From the NCBI RefSeq assembly GCF_026230105.1, contig NC_079474.1:34796294-34860293 (forward strand): DNA of 64,000 bases. The letters run 5' to 3'. Shown here piece by piece: positions 11,154 through 24,100 of the stretch. The DNA comes from Diorhabda sublineata (Eukaryota; Arthropoda; Insecta; Coleoptera; Chrysomelidae). A program made the position numbers and the translations under genes. Each line of letters begins with the position of its first letter. Position 1 is the first letter of the stretch. The notes beneath the pieces are model-generated. The model worked only from the letters and a program-made list of their open reading frames with translations, did no database searches and was not told where the DNA came from.

Positions 11154-11913
11154 TCATGTTAATAAAATTGATTTATTATTAAAAATATTGAAAAAAAAAC
11201 GGTATAATATTATTTTCCTTAATCAAAAAACCGATTCAAAGTTTATAGTTGTAAATTTTAAAATTAGTAGTATCACCACTTACTTTTTCTAGTCGTTTAT
11301 AATAGAAAAAATTCACAATAATTTCAATGCTAATTCAAACTTCACAGTTCTTTGATAATGATGGTAATGTAAAGTTGACATATGAGATAACGTTATCTAG
11401 AGGTCGTAATTTGTTATTAAAATATGTAGGGGGAATTAGGGACAATAATTTTAAATAAAACAAACTGTTTTTCAGTACAACTCGTCGGTACTTGAAGTTG
11501 CCGCGCCGGACGTCGTCCCGTCCACAACGTTTATTCAAACTTGCAAATTAATAAGACTTGTGATATACGTGGTTGCAATCTTGCATAAACTTGTATAATT
11601 ATTTACCAATATAAATACGAATGTCAAGAATAAACGTTATTAATTTTCGAAATTTAATAAAGAATAGTGAAAAACTGTTAATTCGTCGTTAAAAATCAGC
11701 CACAACGCATATTTCCCTTCACTTTTAATGATAGTAACCAGAATCAATATTTCAATCAATTTCAATAATTCTATCAACGTCAATTTGATTATAGAATTTT
11801 GAATTGTATGAGTTTAAAAATTTACACAAGGATTAATACTATAAAAAATCACCGAAAATCTTGATTAATTATATCCCAGACGATGAATACATAAATATTC
11901 GAAAATATATTGA
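11154..11913. other. Unique AT-rich spacer
   Basis: No gene is recognised. A CG-rich patch around 11,490-11,525 (GCCGCGCCGGACGTCGTCCC) stands out from the AT-rich background, in an open minus-strand stretch of unknown meaning. Confidence 0.4.
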
Positions 11914-14900
11914 AGTTAGTCCACTTTGGTGTTTCATTACCACGTTCCCAATAAGAAAACGCTTTTATATATGTAACCATACGTTTTTTTGTAACATATC
12001 TCGTATAATAATCAAAATATTCCTAAACTTTGGAATTTATTTCAATAAATATCTTTAATTTAAGTTTTCTTCAATAAAAATCGAAACGTGGAAATGAAAA
12101 ACTTAGTTAGTCCACTTTGGTATTTTATTGCCACGTTCCCAATTAGAAAACGCTCTTATATATGTAACCATACGTTTTTTTTTGTAACATATCTCGTATA
12201 ATAATCAAAATATTTCTAAACTTTGGAATTTATTTCAACAAATATCTTTAATTTAAGTTTTCTTCAATAAAAATCGAAACGTGGAAATGAAAAACTTAGT
12301 TAGTCCACTTTGGTATTTTATTGCCACGTTCCCAATAAGAAAACGCTTTTATATATGTAACCATACGTTTTTTTTGTAACATATCTCGTATAATAATCAA
12401 AATATTTCTAAACTTTGGAATTTATTTCAACAAATATCTTTAATTTAAGTTTTCTTCAATAAAAATCGAAACGTGGAAATGAAAAACTTAGTTAGTCCAC
12501 TTTGGTATTTTATTGCCACGTTCCCAATAAGAAAACGCTCTTATATATGTAACCATACGTTTTTTTTGTAACATATCTCGTATAATAATCAAAATATTTC
12601 TAAACTTTGGAGTTTATTTCAACAAATATCTTTAATTTAAGTTTTCTTCAATAAAAATCGAAACGTGGAAATGAAAAACTTAGTTAGTCCACTTTGGTAT
12701 TTTATTGCCACGTTCCCAATAAGAAAACGCTCTTATATATGTAACCATACGTTTTTTTTGTAACATATCTCGTATAATAATCAAAATATTTCTAAACTTT
12801 GGAGTTTATTTCAACAAATATCTTTAATTTAAGTTTTCTTCAATAAAAATCGAAACGTGGAAATGAAAAACTTAGTTAGTCCACTTTGGTATTTTATTGC
12901 CACGTTCCCAATAAGAAAACGCTTTTATATATGTAACCATACGTTTTTTTTGTAACATATCTCGTATAATAATCAAAATATTTCTAAACTTTGGAATTTA
13001 TTTCAACAAATATCTTTAATTTAAGTTTTCTTCAATAAAAATCGAAACGTGGAAATGAAAAACTTAGTTAGTCCACTTTGGTATTTTATTGCCACGTTCC
13101 CAATAAGAAAACGCTCTTATATATGTAACCATACGTTTTTTTTTGTAACATATCTCGTATAATAATCAAAATATTTCTAAACTTTGGAGTTTATTTCAAC
13201 AAATATCTTTAATTTAAGTTTTCTTCAATAAAAATCGAAACGTGGAAATGAAAAACTTAGTTAGTCCACTTTGGTATTTTATTGCCACGTTCCCAATAAG
13301 AAAACGCTTTTATATATGTAACCATACGTTTTTTTTGTAACATATCTCGTATAATAATCAAAATATTTCTAAACTTTGGAGTTTATTTCAACAAATATCT
13401 TTAATTTAAGTTTTCTTCAATAAAAATCGAAACGTGGAAATGAAAAACTTAGTTAGTCCACTTTGGTATTTTATTGCCACGTTCCCAATAAGAAAACGCT
13501 CTTATATATGTAACCATACGTTTTTTTTTGTAACATATCTCGTATAATAATCAAAATATTTCTAAACTTTGGAGTTTATTTCAACAAATATCTTTAATTT
13601 AAGTTTTCTTCAATAAAAATCGAAACGTGGAAATGAAAAACTTAGTTAGTCCACTTTGGTATTTTATTGCCACGTTCCCAATAAGAAAACGCTCTTATAT
13701 ATGTAACCATACGTTTTTTTTGTAACATATCTCGTATAATAATCAAAATATTTCTAAACTTTGGAGTTTATTTCAACAAATATCTTTAATTTAAGTTTTC
13801 TTCAATAAAAATCGAAACGTGGAAATGAAAAACTTAGTTAGTCCACTTTGGTATTTTATTGCCACGTTCCCAATAAGAAAACGCTCTTATATATGTATCC
13901 ATACGTTTTTTTTGTAACATATCTCGTATAATAATCAAAATATTTCTAAACTTTGGAGTTTATTTCAACAAATATCTTTAATTTAAGTTTTCTTCAATAA
14001 AAATCGAAACGTGGAAATGAAAAACTTAGTTAGTCCACTTTGGTATTTTATTGCCACGTTCCCAATAAGAAAACGCTCTTATATATGTAACCATACGTTT
14101 TTTTTTGTAACATATCTCGTATAATAATCAAAATATTTCTAAACTTTGGAATTTATTTCAATAAATATCTTTAATTTAAGTTTTCTTCAATAAAAATCGA
14201 AACGTGGAAATGAAAAACTTAGTTAGTCCACTTTGGTATTTTATTGCCACGTTCCCAATAAGAAAACGCTCTTATATATGTAACCATACGTTTTTTTTGT
14301 AACATATCTCGTATAATAATCAAAATATTTCTAAACTTTGGAATTTATTTCAACAAATATCTTTAATTTAAGTTTTCTTCAATAAAAATCGAAACGTGGA
14401 AATGAAAAACTTAGTTAGTCCACTTTGGTATTTTATTGCCACGTTCCCAATAAGAAAACGCTTTTATATATGTAACCATACGTTTTTTTTGTAACATATC
14501 TCGTATAATAATCAAAATATTTCTAAACTTTGGAATTTATTTCAACAAATATCTTTAATTTAAGTTTTCTTCAATAAAAATCGAAACGTGGAAATGAAAA
14601 ACTTAGTTAGTCCACTTTGGTATTTTATTGCCACGTTCCCAATAAGAAAACGCTCTTATATATGTAACCATACGTTTTTTTTTGTAACATATCTCGTATA
14701 ATAATCAAAATATTTCTAAACTTTGGAGTTTATTCCAACAAATATCTTTAATTTAAGTTTTCTTCAATAAAAATCGAAACGTGGAAATGAAAAACTTAGT
14801 TAGTCCACTTTGGTATTTTATTGCCACGTTCCCAATAAGAAAACGCTCTTATATATGTAACCATACGTTTTTTTTTGTAACATATCTCGTATAATAATCA

Positions 14901-17900
14901 AAATATTTCTAAACTTTGGAGTTTATTTCAACAAATATCTTTAATTTAAGTTTTCTTCAATAAAAATCGAAACGTGGAAATGAAAAACTTAGTTAGTCCA
15001 CTTTGGTATTTTATTGCCACGTTCCCAATAAGAAAACGCTCTTATATATGTAACCATACGTTTTTTTTTGTAACATATCTCGTATAATAATCAAAATATT
15101 TCTAAACTTTGGAATTTATTTCAACAAATATCTTTAATTTAAGTTTTCTTCAATAAAAATCGAAACGTGGAAATGAAAAACTTAGTTAGTCCACTTTGGT
15201 ATTTTATTGCCACGTTCCCAATAAGAAAACGCTCTTATATATGTAACCATACGTTTTTTTTGTAACATATCTCGTATAATAATCAAAATATTTCTAAACT
15301 TTGGAGTTTATTCCAACAAATATCTTTAATTTAAGTTTTCTTCAATAAAAATCGAAACGTGGAAATGAAAAACTTAGTTAGTCCACTTTTGTATTTTATT
15401 GCCACGTTCCCAATAAGAAAACGCTCTTATATATGTAACCATACGTTTTTTTTGTAACATATATCGTATAATTATCAAAATATTTCTAAACTTTGGAATT
15501 TATTTCAACAAATATCTTTAATTTAAGTTTTCTTCAATAAAAATCGAAACGTGGAAATGAAAAACTTAGTTAGTCCACTTTGGTGTTTCATTGCCACGTT
15601 CCCAATAAGAAAACGCTCTTATATATGTAACCATACGTTTTTTTTTGTAACATATATCGTATAATTATCAAAATATTTCTAAACTTTGAAATTTATTTCA
15701 ACAAATATCTTTAATTTAAGTTTTCTTCGATAAAAACCGAAACGTGAAAATTAAAACCTTAGTTAGTCCACTTTGGTGTTTCATTGCCACGTTCCCAATA
15801 AGAAAACGCTTTTATATATGTAACCATACGTTTTTTTTGTAACATATCTCGTATAATAATCAAAATATTTCTAAACTTTGGAATTTATTTCAACAAATAT
15901 CTTTAATTTAAGTTTTCTTCAATAAAAATCGAAACGAGGAAATGAAAAACTTAGTTAGTCCACTTTGGTATTTTATTGCCACGTTCCCAATAAGAAAACG
16001 CTCTTATATATGTAACCATACGTTTTTTTTTGTAACATATCTCGTATAATAATCAAAATATTTCTAAACTTTGGAGTTTATTTCAACAAATATCTTTAAT
16101 TTAAGTTTTCTTCAATAAAAATCGAAACGTGGAAATGAAAAACTTAGTTAGTCCACTTTTGTATTTTATTGCCACGTTCCCAATAAGAAAACGCTCTTAT
16201 ATATGTAACCATACGTTTTTTTTGTAACATATATCGTATAATTATCAAAATATTTCTAAACTTTGGAATTTATTTCAACAAATATCTTTAATTTAAGTTT
16301 TCTTCAATAAAAATCGAAACGTGGAAATGAAAAACTTAGTTAGTCCACTTTGGTGTTTCATTGCCACGTTCCCAATAAGAAAACGCTCTTATATATGTAA
16401 CCATACGTTTTTTTTTGTAACATATATCGTATAATTATCAAAATATTTCTAAACTTTGAAATTTATTTCAACAAATATCTTTAATTTAAGTTTTCTTCGA
16501 TAAAAACCGAAACGTGAAAATTAAAACCTTAGTTAGTCCACTTTGGTGTTTCATTGCCACGTTCCCAATAAGAAAACGCTTTTATATATGTAACCATACG
16601 TTTTTTTTGTAACATATATCGTATAATAATCAAAATATTTCTAAACTTTGGAATTTATTTCAACAAATATCTTTAATTTAAGTTTTCTTCAATAAAAATC
16701 GAAACGTGGAAATGAAAAACTTAGTTAGTCCACTTTGGTATTTTATTGCCACGTTCCCAATAAGAAAACGCTCTTATATATGTAACCATACGTTTTTTTT
16801 GTAACATATCTCGTATAATAATCAAAATATTTCTAAACTTTGGAGTTTATTTCAACAAATATCTTTAATTTAAGTTTTCTTCAATAAAAATCGAAACGTG
16901 GAAATGAAAAACTTAGTTAGTCCACTTTGGTGTTTCATTGCCACGTTCCCAATAAGAAAACGCTCTTATATATGTAACCATACGTTTTTTTTTGTAACAT
17001 ATCTCGTATAATAATCAAAATATTTCTAAACTTTGGAGTTTATTTCAACAAATATCTTTAATTTAAGTTTTCTTCAATAAAAATCGAAACGTGGAAATGA
17101 AAAACTTAGTTAGTCCACTTTGGTGTTTCATTGCCACGTTCCCAATAAGAAAACGCTCTTATATATGTAACCATACGTTTTTTTTTGTAACATATATCGT
17201 ATAATTATCAAAATATTTCTAAACTTTGGAATTTATTTCAACAAATATCTTTAATTTAAGTTTTCTTCAATAAAAATCGAAACGTGGAAATTAAAACCTT
17301 AGTTAGTCCACTTTGGTGTTTCTTTGCCACGTTCCCAATAAGAAAACGCTTTTATATATGTAACCATAAGTTTTTTTTGTAATATATCTCGTGTAATTAT
17401 CAAAATATTTCTAAACTTTGGAATTTATTTCGATGAATATCTTTAATTTGAGTTTTCTCCAATAAAAACCGAAACGTGGAAATTAAAACCTTAGTTAGTC
17501 CACTTTGGTGCTTCATTGCCACGTTCCCAATAAGAAAACGCTCTTATATATGTAACCATAAGTTTTTTTTGTAACATATCTCGTATAATAATCAAAATAT
17601 TTCTAAACTTTGGAATTTATTTCAACAAATATCTTTAATTTAAGTTTTCTTCAATAAAAATCGAAACGTGGAAATGAAAAACTTAGTTAGTCCACTTTTG
17701 TATTTTATTGCCACGTTCCCAATAAGAAAACGCTCTTATATATGTAACCATACGTTTTTTTTTTGTAACATATATCGTATAATTATCAAAATATTTCTAA
17801 ACTTTGGAATTTATTTCAACAAATATCTTTAATTTAAGTTTTCTTCAATAAAAATCGAAACGTGGAAATTAAAACCTTAGTTAGTCCACTTTGGTGTTTC

Positions 17901-18065
17901 TTTGCCACGTTCCCAATAAGAAAACGCTTTTATATATGTAACCATAAGTTTTTTTTGTAATATATCTCGTGTAATTATCAAAATATTTCTAAACTTTGGA
18001 ATTTATTTCGATGAATATCTTTAATTTGAGTTTCCCTCAATAAAAACCGAAACGTGGAAATGAAA
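11914..18065. repeat. 192-bp satellite array, about 32 copies
   Basis: The landmark AGTTAGTCCACTTTGGT recurs at 11914, 12105, 12298, 12490, 12682 and onward every 191-193 bp to the last copy at about 17,880. Length differences come mainly from a T-run of 7-10. The unit also holds GCCACGTTCCCAATAAGAAA and TATATATGTAACCATACG. Central copies are nearly identical and edge copies diverge. From about 15.37 kb a four-unit higher-order repeat of about 770 bp appears: the variant CCACTTTTGTATTTT recurs near 15,380, 16,150 and 17,690. No ORF is maintained. Confidence 0.95.
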
Positions 18066-18690
18066 AACTTGGAAAATTCATTGCACTTTCCCCCACAAAG
18101 CATTGTGTACACATTTCCAGGTCAAAAATCACTTAAAAACATGAGGAACATAATGAGAAGCATAATAAAAGACTGGGGGGTTTGTACTAACCCCATTCAC
18201 GTGTGTACAGATTTTAAATCTCGTCGGTATAAATTTCATTCCTGTAGATATATTTTTGCACCACTGGCCACGAAAGAGTGAAGATATTACAAAAGTCACC
18301 CTCGAATACATGGACGTGGAAATACGATTTTTTTTATCAAGGTTAAGTTAATGGAAATCATTTATATTTATTATTCCGTCAATTATATCAATAATTAGTA
18401 TAAAAACAAATAATTAACTTTTAAGTGATGTTGTAGAATAATTAGCAAATAAGATATTTAAAATAATAATATTAAATAACATTTATACAAATTGATATCA
18501 ATTTATGTATATTTATACGGGGTGAATAAGAAATTCGTTTCTTTATCGTATCTCGTAAACCTCCAAAACTCAAAAGACGTAATTTTCTCAATTTTAGTCT
18601 TTTCTTGTATGTAGCTTTTCATAATTGAATAACTATTAATAGTTCAACACATAACAATTACACATATATCGAAAGCTTTTGACAAGGTCT
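18066..18690. other. Unique spacer after the 192-bp array
   Basis: AT-rich, no gene recognised. Overlapping open stretches on both strands around 18,054-18,311 lack any family resemblance and begin inside the last satellite copy. Confidence 0.4.
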
Positions 18691-18699
18691 AACATGTAT

Positions 18700-19560
18700 A
18701 TATGTAAGTTCAGAATGGCTCTAACTAGAGTTCTGTGGAATTCCGTAGTGGTTAAACGTTTCTTTATCTGTCTGGTATCTTTCCCAGGAATATCTTTGTC
18801 TGTCTCAACCCCTGTGGATTATCCAAAAGAATTTGGATCCTAATTTAGCAAGTCTATCAAATATTTCGTTTCCCTTTTCCTCCAGGTTCCAGGTTGTACC
18901 TATATCAATCGCAGCATAAATTTATTTTCCATACATAACTCAGTGGCTCATTGACCTCATATTAGTAGTTTTCTAGTTTATCCAAGACACGATTCAAAAG
19001 GAATTAGAATCAACGTGTTTTCCAATGATTCATCTCATTATCTAGCCCTATGAACTGGCTTAAAACCAGATCAATACTGACCTTGAAAACGTTCTAGAAT
19101 GTGTAGAATCAATCTAATTGAGTTTAACGCAGCATATATCTAGGCTACTGGCTTTATAAAGAAAGCTGTTGCTCTTAAAATATCCCCAAATCATCTTAAA
19201 TTCACCAGTTGGGTATTGAAGTTAAGATCAATTTCTTGGTATAGTCTTACTTACTAAATTCTATCTTTTCGGATGTAAGTCATCCTGAAGTTTACTTGGA
19301 CTGCCTCTTCCACAGTAGCTTCTATTCTTTCAAATTCTGAGTTTTTGGTTTATTTTCTGGTATATTTGTGTGGTTTAAATAGCTTCAAAACAGCTCCATT
19401 CCAAGCAGATCCTCTTCTACTTAATAAGTTGGAATTTTTGGAACTCTGGGGATGTTCATAGTGAATATTACCAAGATCGTGGTCAGATACTGGTTTAATT
19501 GATCGAGAAAATGATCTAGAGTTGATCAGAATGTTGAGCAATTGATATTCAAGATCAAAG
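18700..19560 (-). pseudogene. Decayed retroelement segment with an RNase H-like motif
   Basis: On the minus strand, near 18,825-18,905, the frame reads EEKGNEIFDRLAKLGS. This matches the GNExAD.LAKxGS signature at the C-terminal end of retroelement RNase H domains, with an F in place of the catalytic-region Ala. Stops interrupt it on both sides. The open stretch at 19,350-19,541 lies upstream in the same orientation and may belong to it, but I do not recognise it. Too degraded to classify. Confidence 0.35.
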
Positions 19561-20159
19561 TGGGTGATCTGATTGTTTTTCTGATACTAATACAGTAGAT
19601 GATCATCAGAACTGTTCGACATAGTCTTATTTAGAACAGTATTTGCAATATTTCATGCCATTTTACAATTAGAAATGTTGTACGTCACTGAATTTCAGCT
19701 GCATTTTCTATATTTCAATAAAATCAAATACGCGTGAATTTTGGGGTCGAAGAATGTAGTTCATAATGGCATTCGATGAGTTTTACACGCAAATAAACCC
19801 CTACACTGGGTGTTTTTTTTTTTCGTTGAAAAAACTATATCTAACTACTGGATATGTATAAGTAACTGTGGGTAATTTTTTTCTTTTTATTATGCCGTTG
19901 ATGATGTGCTAAAACCTGTTATAGAACGGTACTTCTTCGGCTTGAGTTGTTTTCGCAGTATTCTCTAGTTGTGTCGCTACAAGAAACGGTGTCATCGGTC
20001 TTATAATGTAAGTAAAACAATTCGCAAAAAATTATTACAACGTTGATATTTGTTTTTTTGTAAAAATAATCGAAATAACAGTGATTTTAATATAACATTA
20101 ACCCGAACCTAACTTTAAAAATCACATTTCAATATCATCTTTAAATATTCGTTTACAAG

Positions 20160-20930
20160 AATTTTAAAGAAATGGTCAAAAAGTCAAGAGGAAGGTACAA
20201 ACTTGCATTGTAGTTGCAACAGATTTCTTCTAACCTTTCGAGGACAAATAATCTGTTAATTGTATGTTCTTTTGGTTAATTGAATGATTAGTTTCCTTGA
20301 TATTCGAGCCAATTGCTTCAGCAAACCATCTAGTCTAATTTTGAAACCTTTTTCGTCCAATTGGTATCAATTTTTCAAATAATCTGACGTTATTTTCCAT
20401 TTGCTTTCAGAGCACATTCTTGAAATATTTTGGCAAGTCTTGCTGTATACATTCAACTCGATTTGTTACAAAATCATCATTGTTTGATTCGATACAAGCA
20501 AGGAGCAGCTTCCTTTTCTCGTCAAGCTAATTCTACCATGACTATGTGATAGAAATTCCGTTGCAGTCCTTCAGAGGTGTCTTCATACCATAAATTTATC
20601 ATTTTCTTTATTTCTACGTAACTTAATGGTGTCGAACTTTAGTAGATGCTGTAGGAAGGTATTGGAGTGTTTATTAGCTATTTCGTAGTATCCTTATCGT
20701 CACGTCTAATCGCAGAAAGTATGTGTTTCATTATACTGTGATCTATAAGCTGTTTTTCAGCCCATGAAATGATTTCCTCTACAGATTTCGAAGGCTTCTT
20801 ATATGCTTATAATGATTGTTATTTCATGGATTTTTGTTCTAGCTTTAACATCTTTTATACAAGAAATTTGCCTGTTAATATCATGTCTATGATAAAAATC
20901 ACAAACCAATTTTTTCTTTTAATCTATTAA
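20160..20930 (-). pseudogene. Decayed coding sequence, probably mobile-element derived, family unknown
   Basis: Reading the minus strand from about 20,930 downward, three separated frames give protein-like segments: LVCDFYHRHDINRQISCIKD, then KPSKSVEEIISWAEKQL with SAIRRDDKDTTK, then VEIKKMINLWYEDTSEGLQ. Further fragments (KYFKNVL, LDGLLKQLARISRKL) follow. Stops and frameshifts separate the pieces, so no product is expected. The first segment reminds me of an uncharacterised insect repeat-encoded protein with a 'FYxRDDISR' block, from memory only. Confidence 0.4.
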
Positions 20931-21188
20931 CGTTGCAACGCGTTGTAGGCGCTGCTTGAGGAGTCTTATTTTTGTAGTATGGAATTCAGAAGCCTTTATT
21001 TTGACATCCTACATCGCTGGGTGGGTCTAGCTGAAAAATTAGTTTTGTTTTTGCTACAGCATTTCCTGGTGAACGAGGATTGTTGTATCATAGCATAATT
21101 GGCGGCATTTTGGATCTAATTCTAGCGAATATTTTCTGTTTCCATTTAATATTTCTGAAGGAATCATTTGGCAGAATCCAGAGTGATT

Positions 21189-24100
21189 TGAAGTCTAAAA
21201 CTTTATTTATCTCTGAGAGATGTTTTTAGAGACTACATTCTACAAAAATCAACAGTCATTCGTCAAAAGAAACGTAGAATTGTTTAAGAAATTGTGGGTT
21301 ACAAAAACAAATGTTCAATTGAACTACAAAACTGTCTTTTTGAAGTCTAAAACTTTGTTTGTCCCTGAGAAATGTTTTTAGAGACTACATTCTACAATAA
21401 TCAACAGTCATTCGTCAAAAGAAACATAGAATCATCTTTAGAAACTGTGGGTTACAAAAACAAGTGTTCAATTGAACTACAAAACTGTCTTTTTGTCTTC
21501 TACAAAAATCAACAGTCATTAGTCAAAAGAAACATAGAATTATCTTTAGAAACTGTCTTTTACAAAAACAAGTGTTCAATTGAACTACAAAACTGTCTTT
21601 TTGAAGTCTAAAACTTTGTTTTTCTCTGAGAAATGTTTTTAGAGACTGTATTCTATAAAAATCAACAGTCATTCGTCAAAAGAAACATAGAATTGTCTTT
21701 AGAAACTGTCTTTTACAAAAACAAGTGTTCAATTGAACTACAAAACTGTCTTTTTGAAGTGTAAAATTTTGTTTTTCTCTGAGAAATATTTTTAGAGACT
21801 GTTTTCTACAAAAATCAACAGTCATTCATCAAAAGAAACATAGAATTATCTTTAGAAACTGTCTTTTACAAAAACAAGTGTTCAATTGAACTACAAAACT
21901 GTCTTTTTGAAGTGTAAAATTTTGTTTTTCTCTGAGAAATATTTTTAGAGACTGTTTTCTACAAAAATCAACAGTCATTCGTCAAATGAAACACAGAATT
22001 GTCTTTAGATACTGTCTATTAGAAACAAAAACTTTCAATTGAACTACAAAACTATCTTTTAGAAGTCTAAAATTTTGTTTTTCTCTGAGAAATGTTTTTA
22101 GAGACTGTCTTCTACAAAAATCAACAGTCATTCATCAAAAGAAACATAGAATTATCTTTAGAAACTGTCTTTTACAAAAACAAGTGTTCAATTGAACTAC
22201 AAAACTGTCTTTTTGAAGTCTAAAATTTTGTTTTTCTCTGAGAAATATTTTTAGAGACTGTTTTCTACAAAAATCAACAGTCATTCGTCAAATGAAACAC
22301 AGAATTGTCTTTAGATACTGTCTATTAGAAACAAAAACTTTCAATTGATTTACAAAACTATCTTTTAGAAGTCTAAAATTTTGTTTTTCTCTGAGAAATG
22401 TTTTTAGAGACTGTCTTCTACAAAAATCAACAGTCATTCATCAAAAGAAACATAGAATTATCTTTAGAAACTGTCTTTTACAAAAACAAGTGTTCAATTG
22501 AACTACAAAACTGTCTTTTTGTCTTCTACAAAAATCAACAGTCATTAGTCAAAAGAAACATAGAATTATCTTTAGAAACTGTCTTTTACAAAAACAAGTG
22601 TTCAATTGAACTACAAAACTGTCTTTTTGAAGTCTAAAACTTTGTTTTTCTCTGAGAAATGTTTTTAGAGACTGTATTCTATAAAAATCAACAGTCATTC
22701 GTCAAAAGAAACATAGAATTGTCTTTAGAAACTGTCTATTAGAAACACAAACGTTCAATTGAACTAGAAAACTGTCTTTTTGAAGTCTAAAATTTTGTTT
22801 TTCTCTGAGAAATGTTTTTAGAGACTGTCTTCTACAAAAATCAACAGTCATTCATCAAAAGAAACATAGAATTATCTTTAGAAACTGTCTTTTACAAAAA
22901 CAAGTGTTCAATTGAACTACAAAACTGTCTTTTTGAAGTGTAAAATTTTGTTTTTCTCTGAGAAATATTTTTAGAGACTGTTTTCTACAAAAATCAACAG
23001 TCATTCGTCAAATGAAACACAGAATTGTCTTTAGATACTGTCTATTAGAAACAAAAACTTTCAATTGAACTACAAAACTATCTTTTAGAAGTCTAAAATT
23101 TTGTTTTTCTCTGAGAAATGTTTTTAGAGACTGTCTTCTACAAAAATCAACAGTCATTCATCAAAAGAAACATAGAATTATCTTTAGAAACTGTCTTTTA
23201 CAAAAACAAGTGTTCAATTGAACTACAAAACTGTCTTTTTGAAGTCTAAAATTTTGTTTTTCTCTGAGAAATATTTTTAGAGACTGTTTTCTACAAAAAT
23301 CAACAGTCATTCGTCAAATGAAACACAGAATTGTCTTTAGATACTGTCTATTAGAAACAAAAACTTTCAATTGATTTACAAAACTATCTTTTAGAAGTCT
23401 AAAATTTTGTTTTTCTCTGAGAAATGTTTTTAGAGACTGTCTTCTACAAAAATCAACAGTCATTCATCAAAAGAAACATAGAATTATCTTTAGAAACTGT
23501 CTTTTACAAAAACAAGTGTTCAATTGAACTACAAAACTGTCTTTTTGTCTTCTACAAAAATCAACAGTCATTAGTCAAAAGAAACATAGAATTATCTTTA
23601 GAAACTGTCTTTTACAAAAACAAGTGTTCAATTGAACTACAAAACTGTCTTTTTGAAGTCTAAAACTTTGTTTTTCTCTGAGAAATGTTTTTAGAGACTG
23701 TATTCTATAAAAATCAACAGTCATTCGTCAAAAGAAACATAGAATTGTCTTTAGAAACTGTCTATTAGAAACACAAACGTTCAATTGAACTAGAAAACTG
23801 TCTTTTTGAAGTCTAAAATTTTGTTTTTCTCTGAGAAATGTTTTTAGAGACTGTCTTCTACAAAAATCAACAGTCATTCATCAAAAGAAACATAGAATTA
23901 TCTTTAGAAACTGTCTTTTACAAAAACAAGTGTTCAATTGAACTACAAAACTGTCTTTTTGAAGTGTAAAATTTTGTTTTTCTCTGAGAAATATTTTTAG
24001 AGACTGTTTTCTACAAAAATCAACAGTCATTCGTCAAATGAAACACAGAATTGTCTTTAGATACTGTCTATTAGAAACAAAAACTTTCAATTGAACTACA

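Noticed and set aside
11914..18065. Possible CRISPR-like array from regular repetition
   Set aside because: The whole 192-bp unit is repeated with no unique spacers, and the sequence is eukaryotic. It is a satellite.
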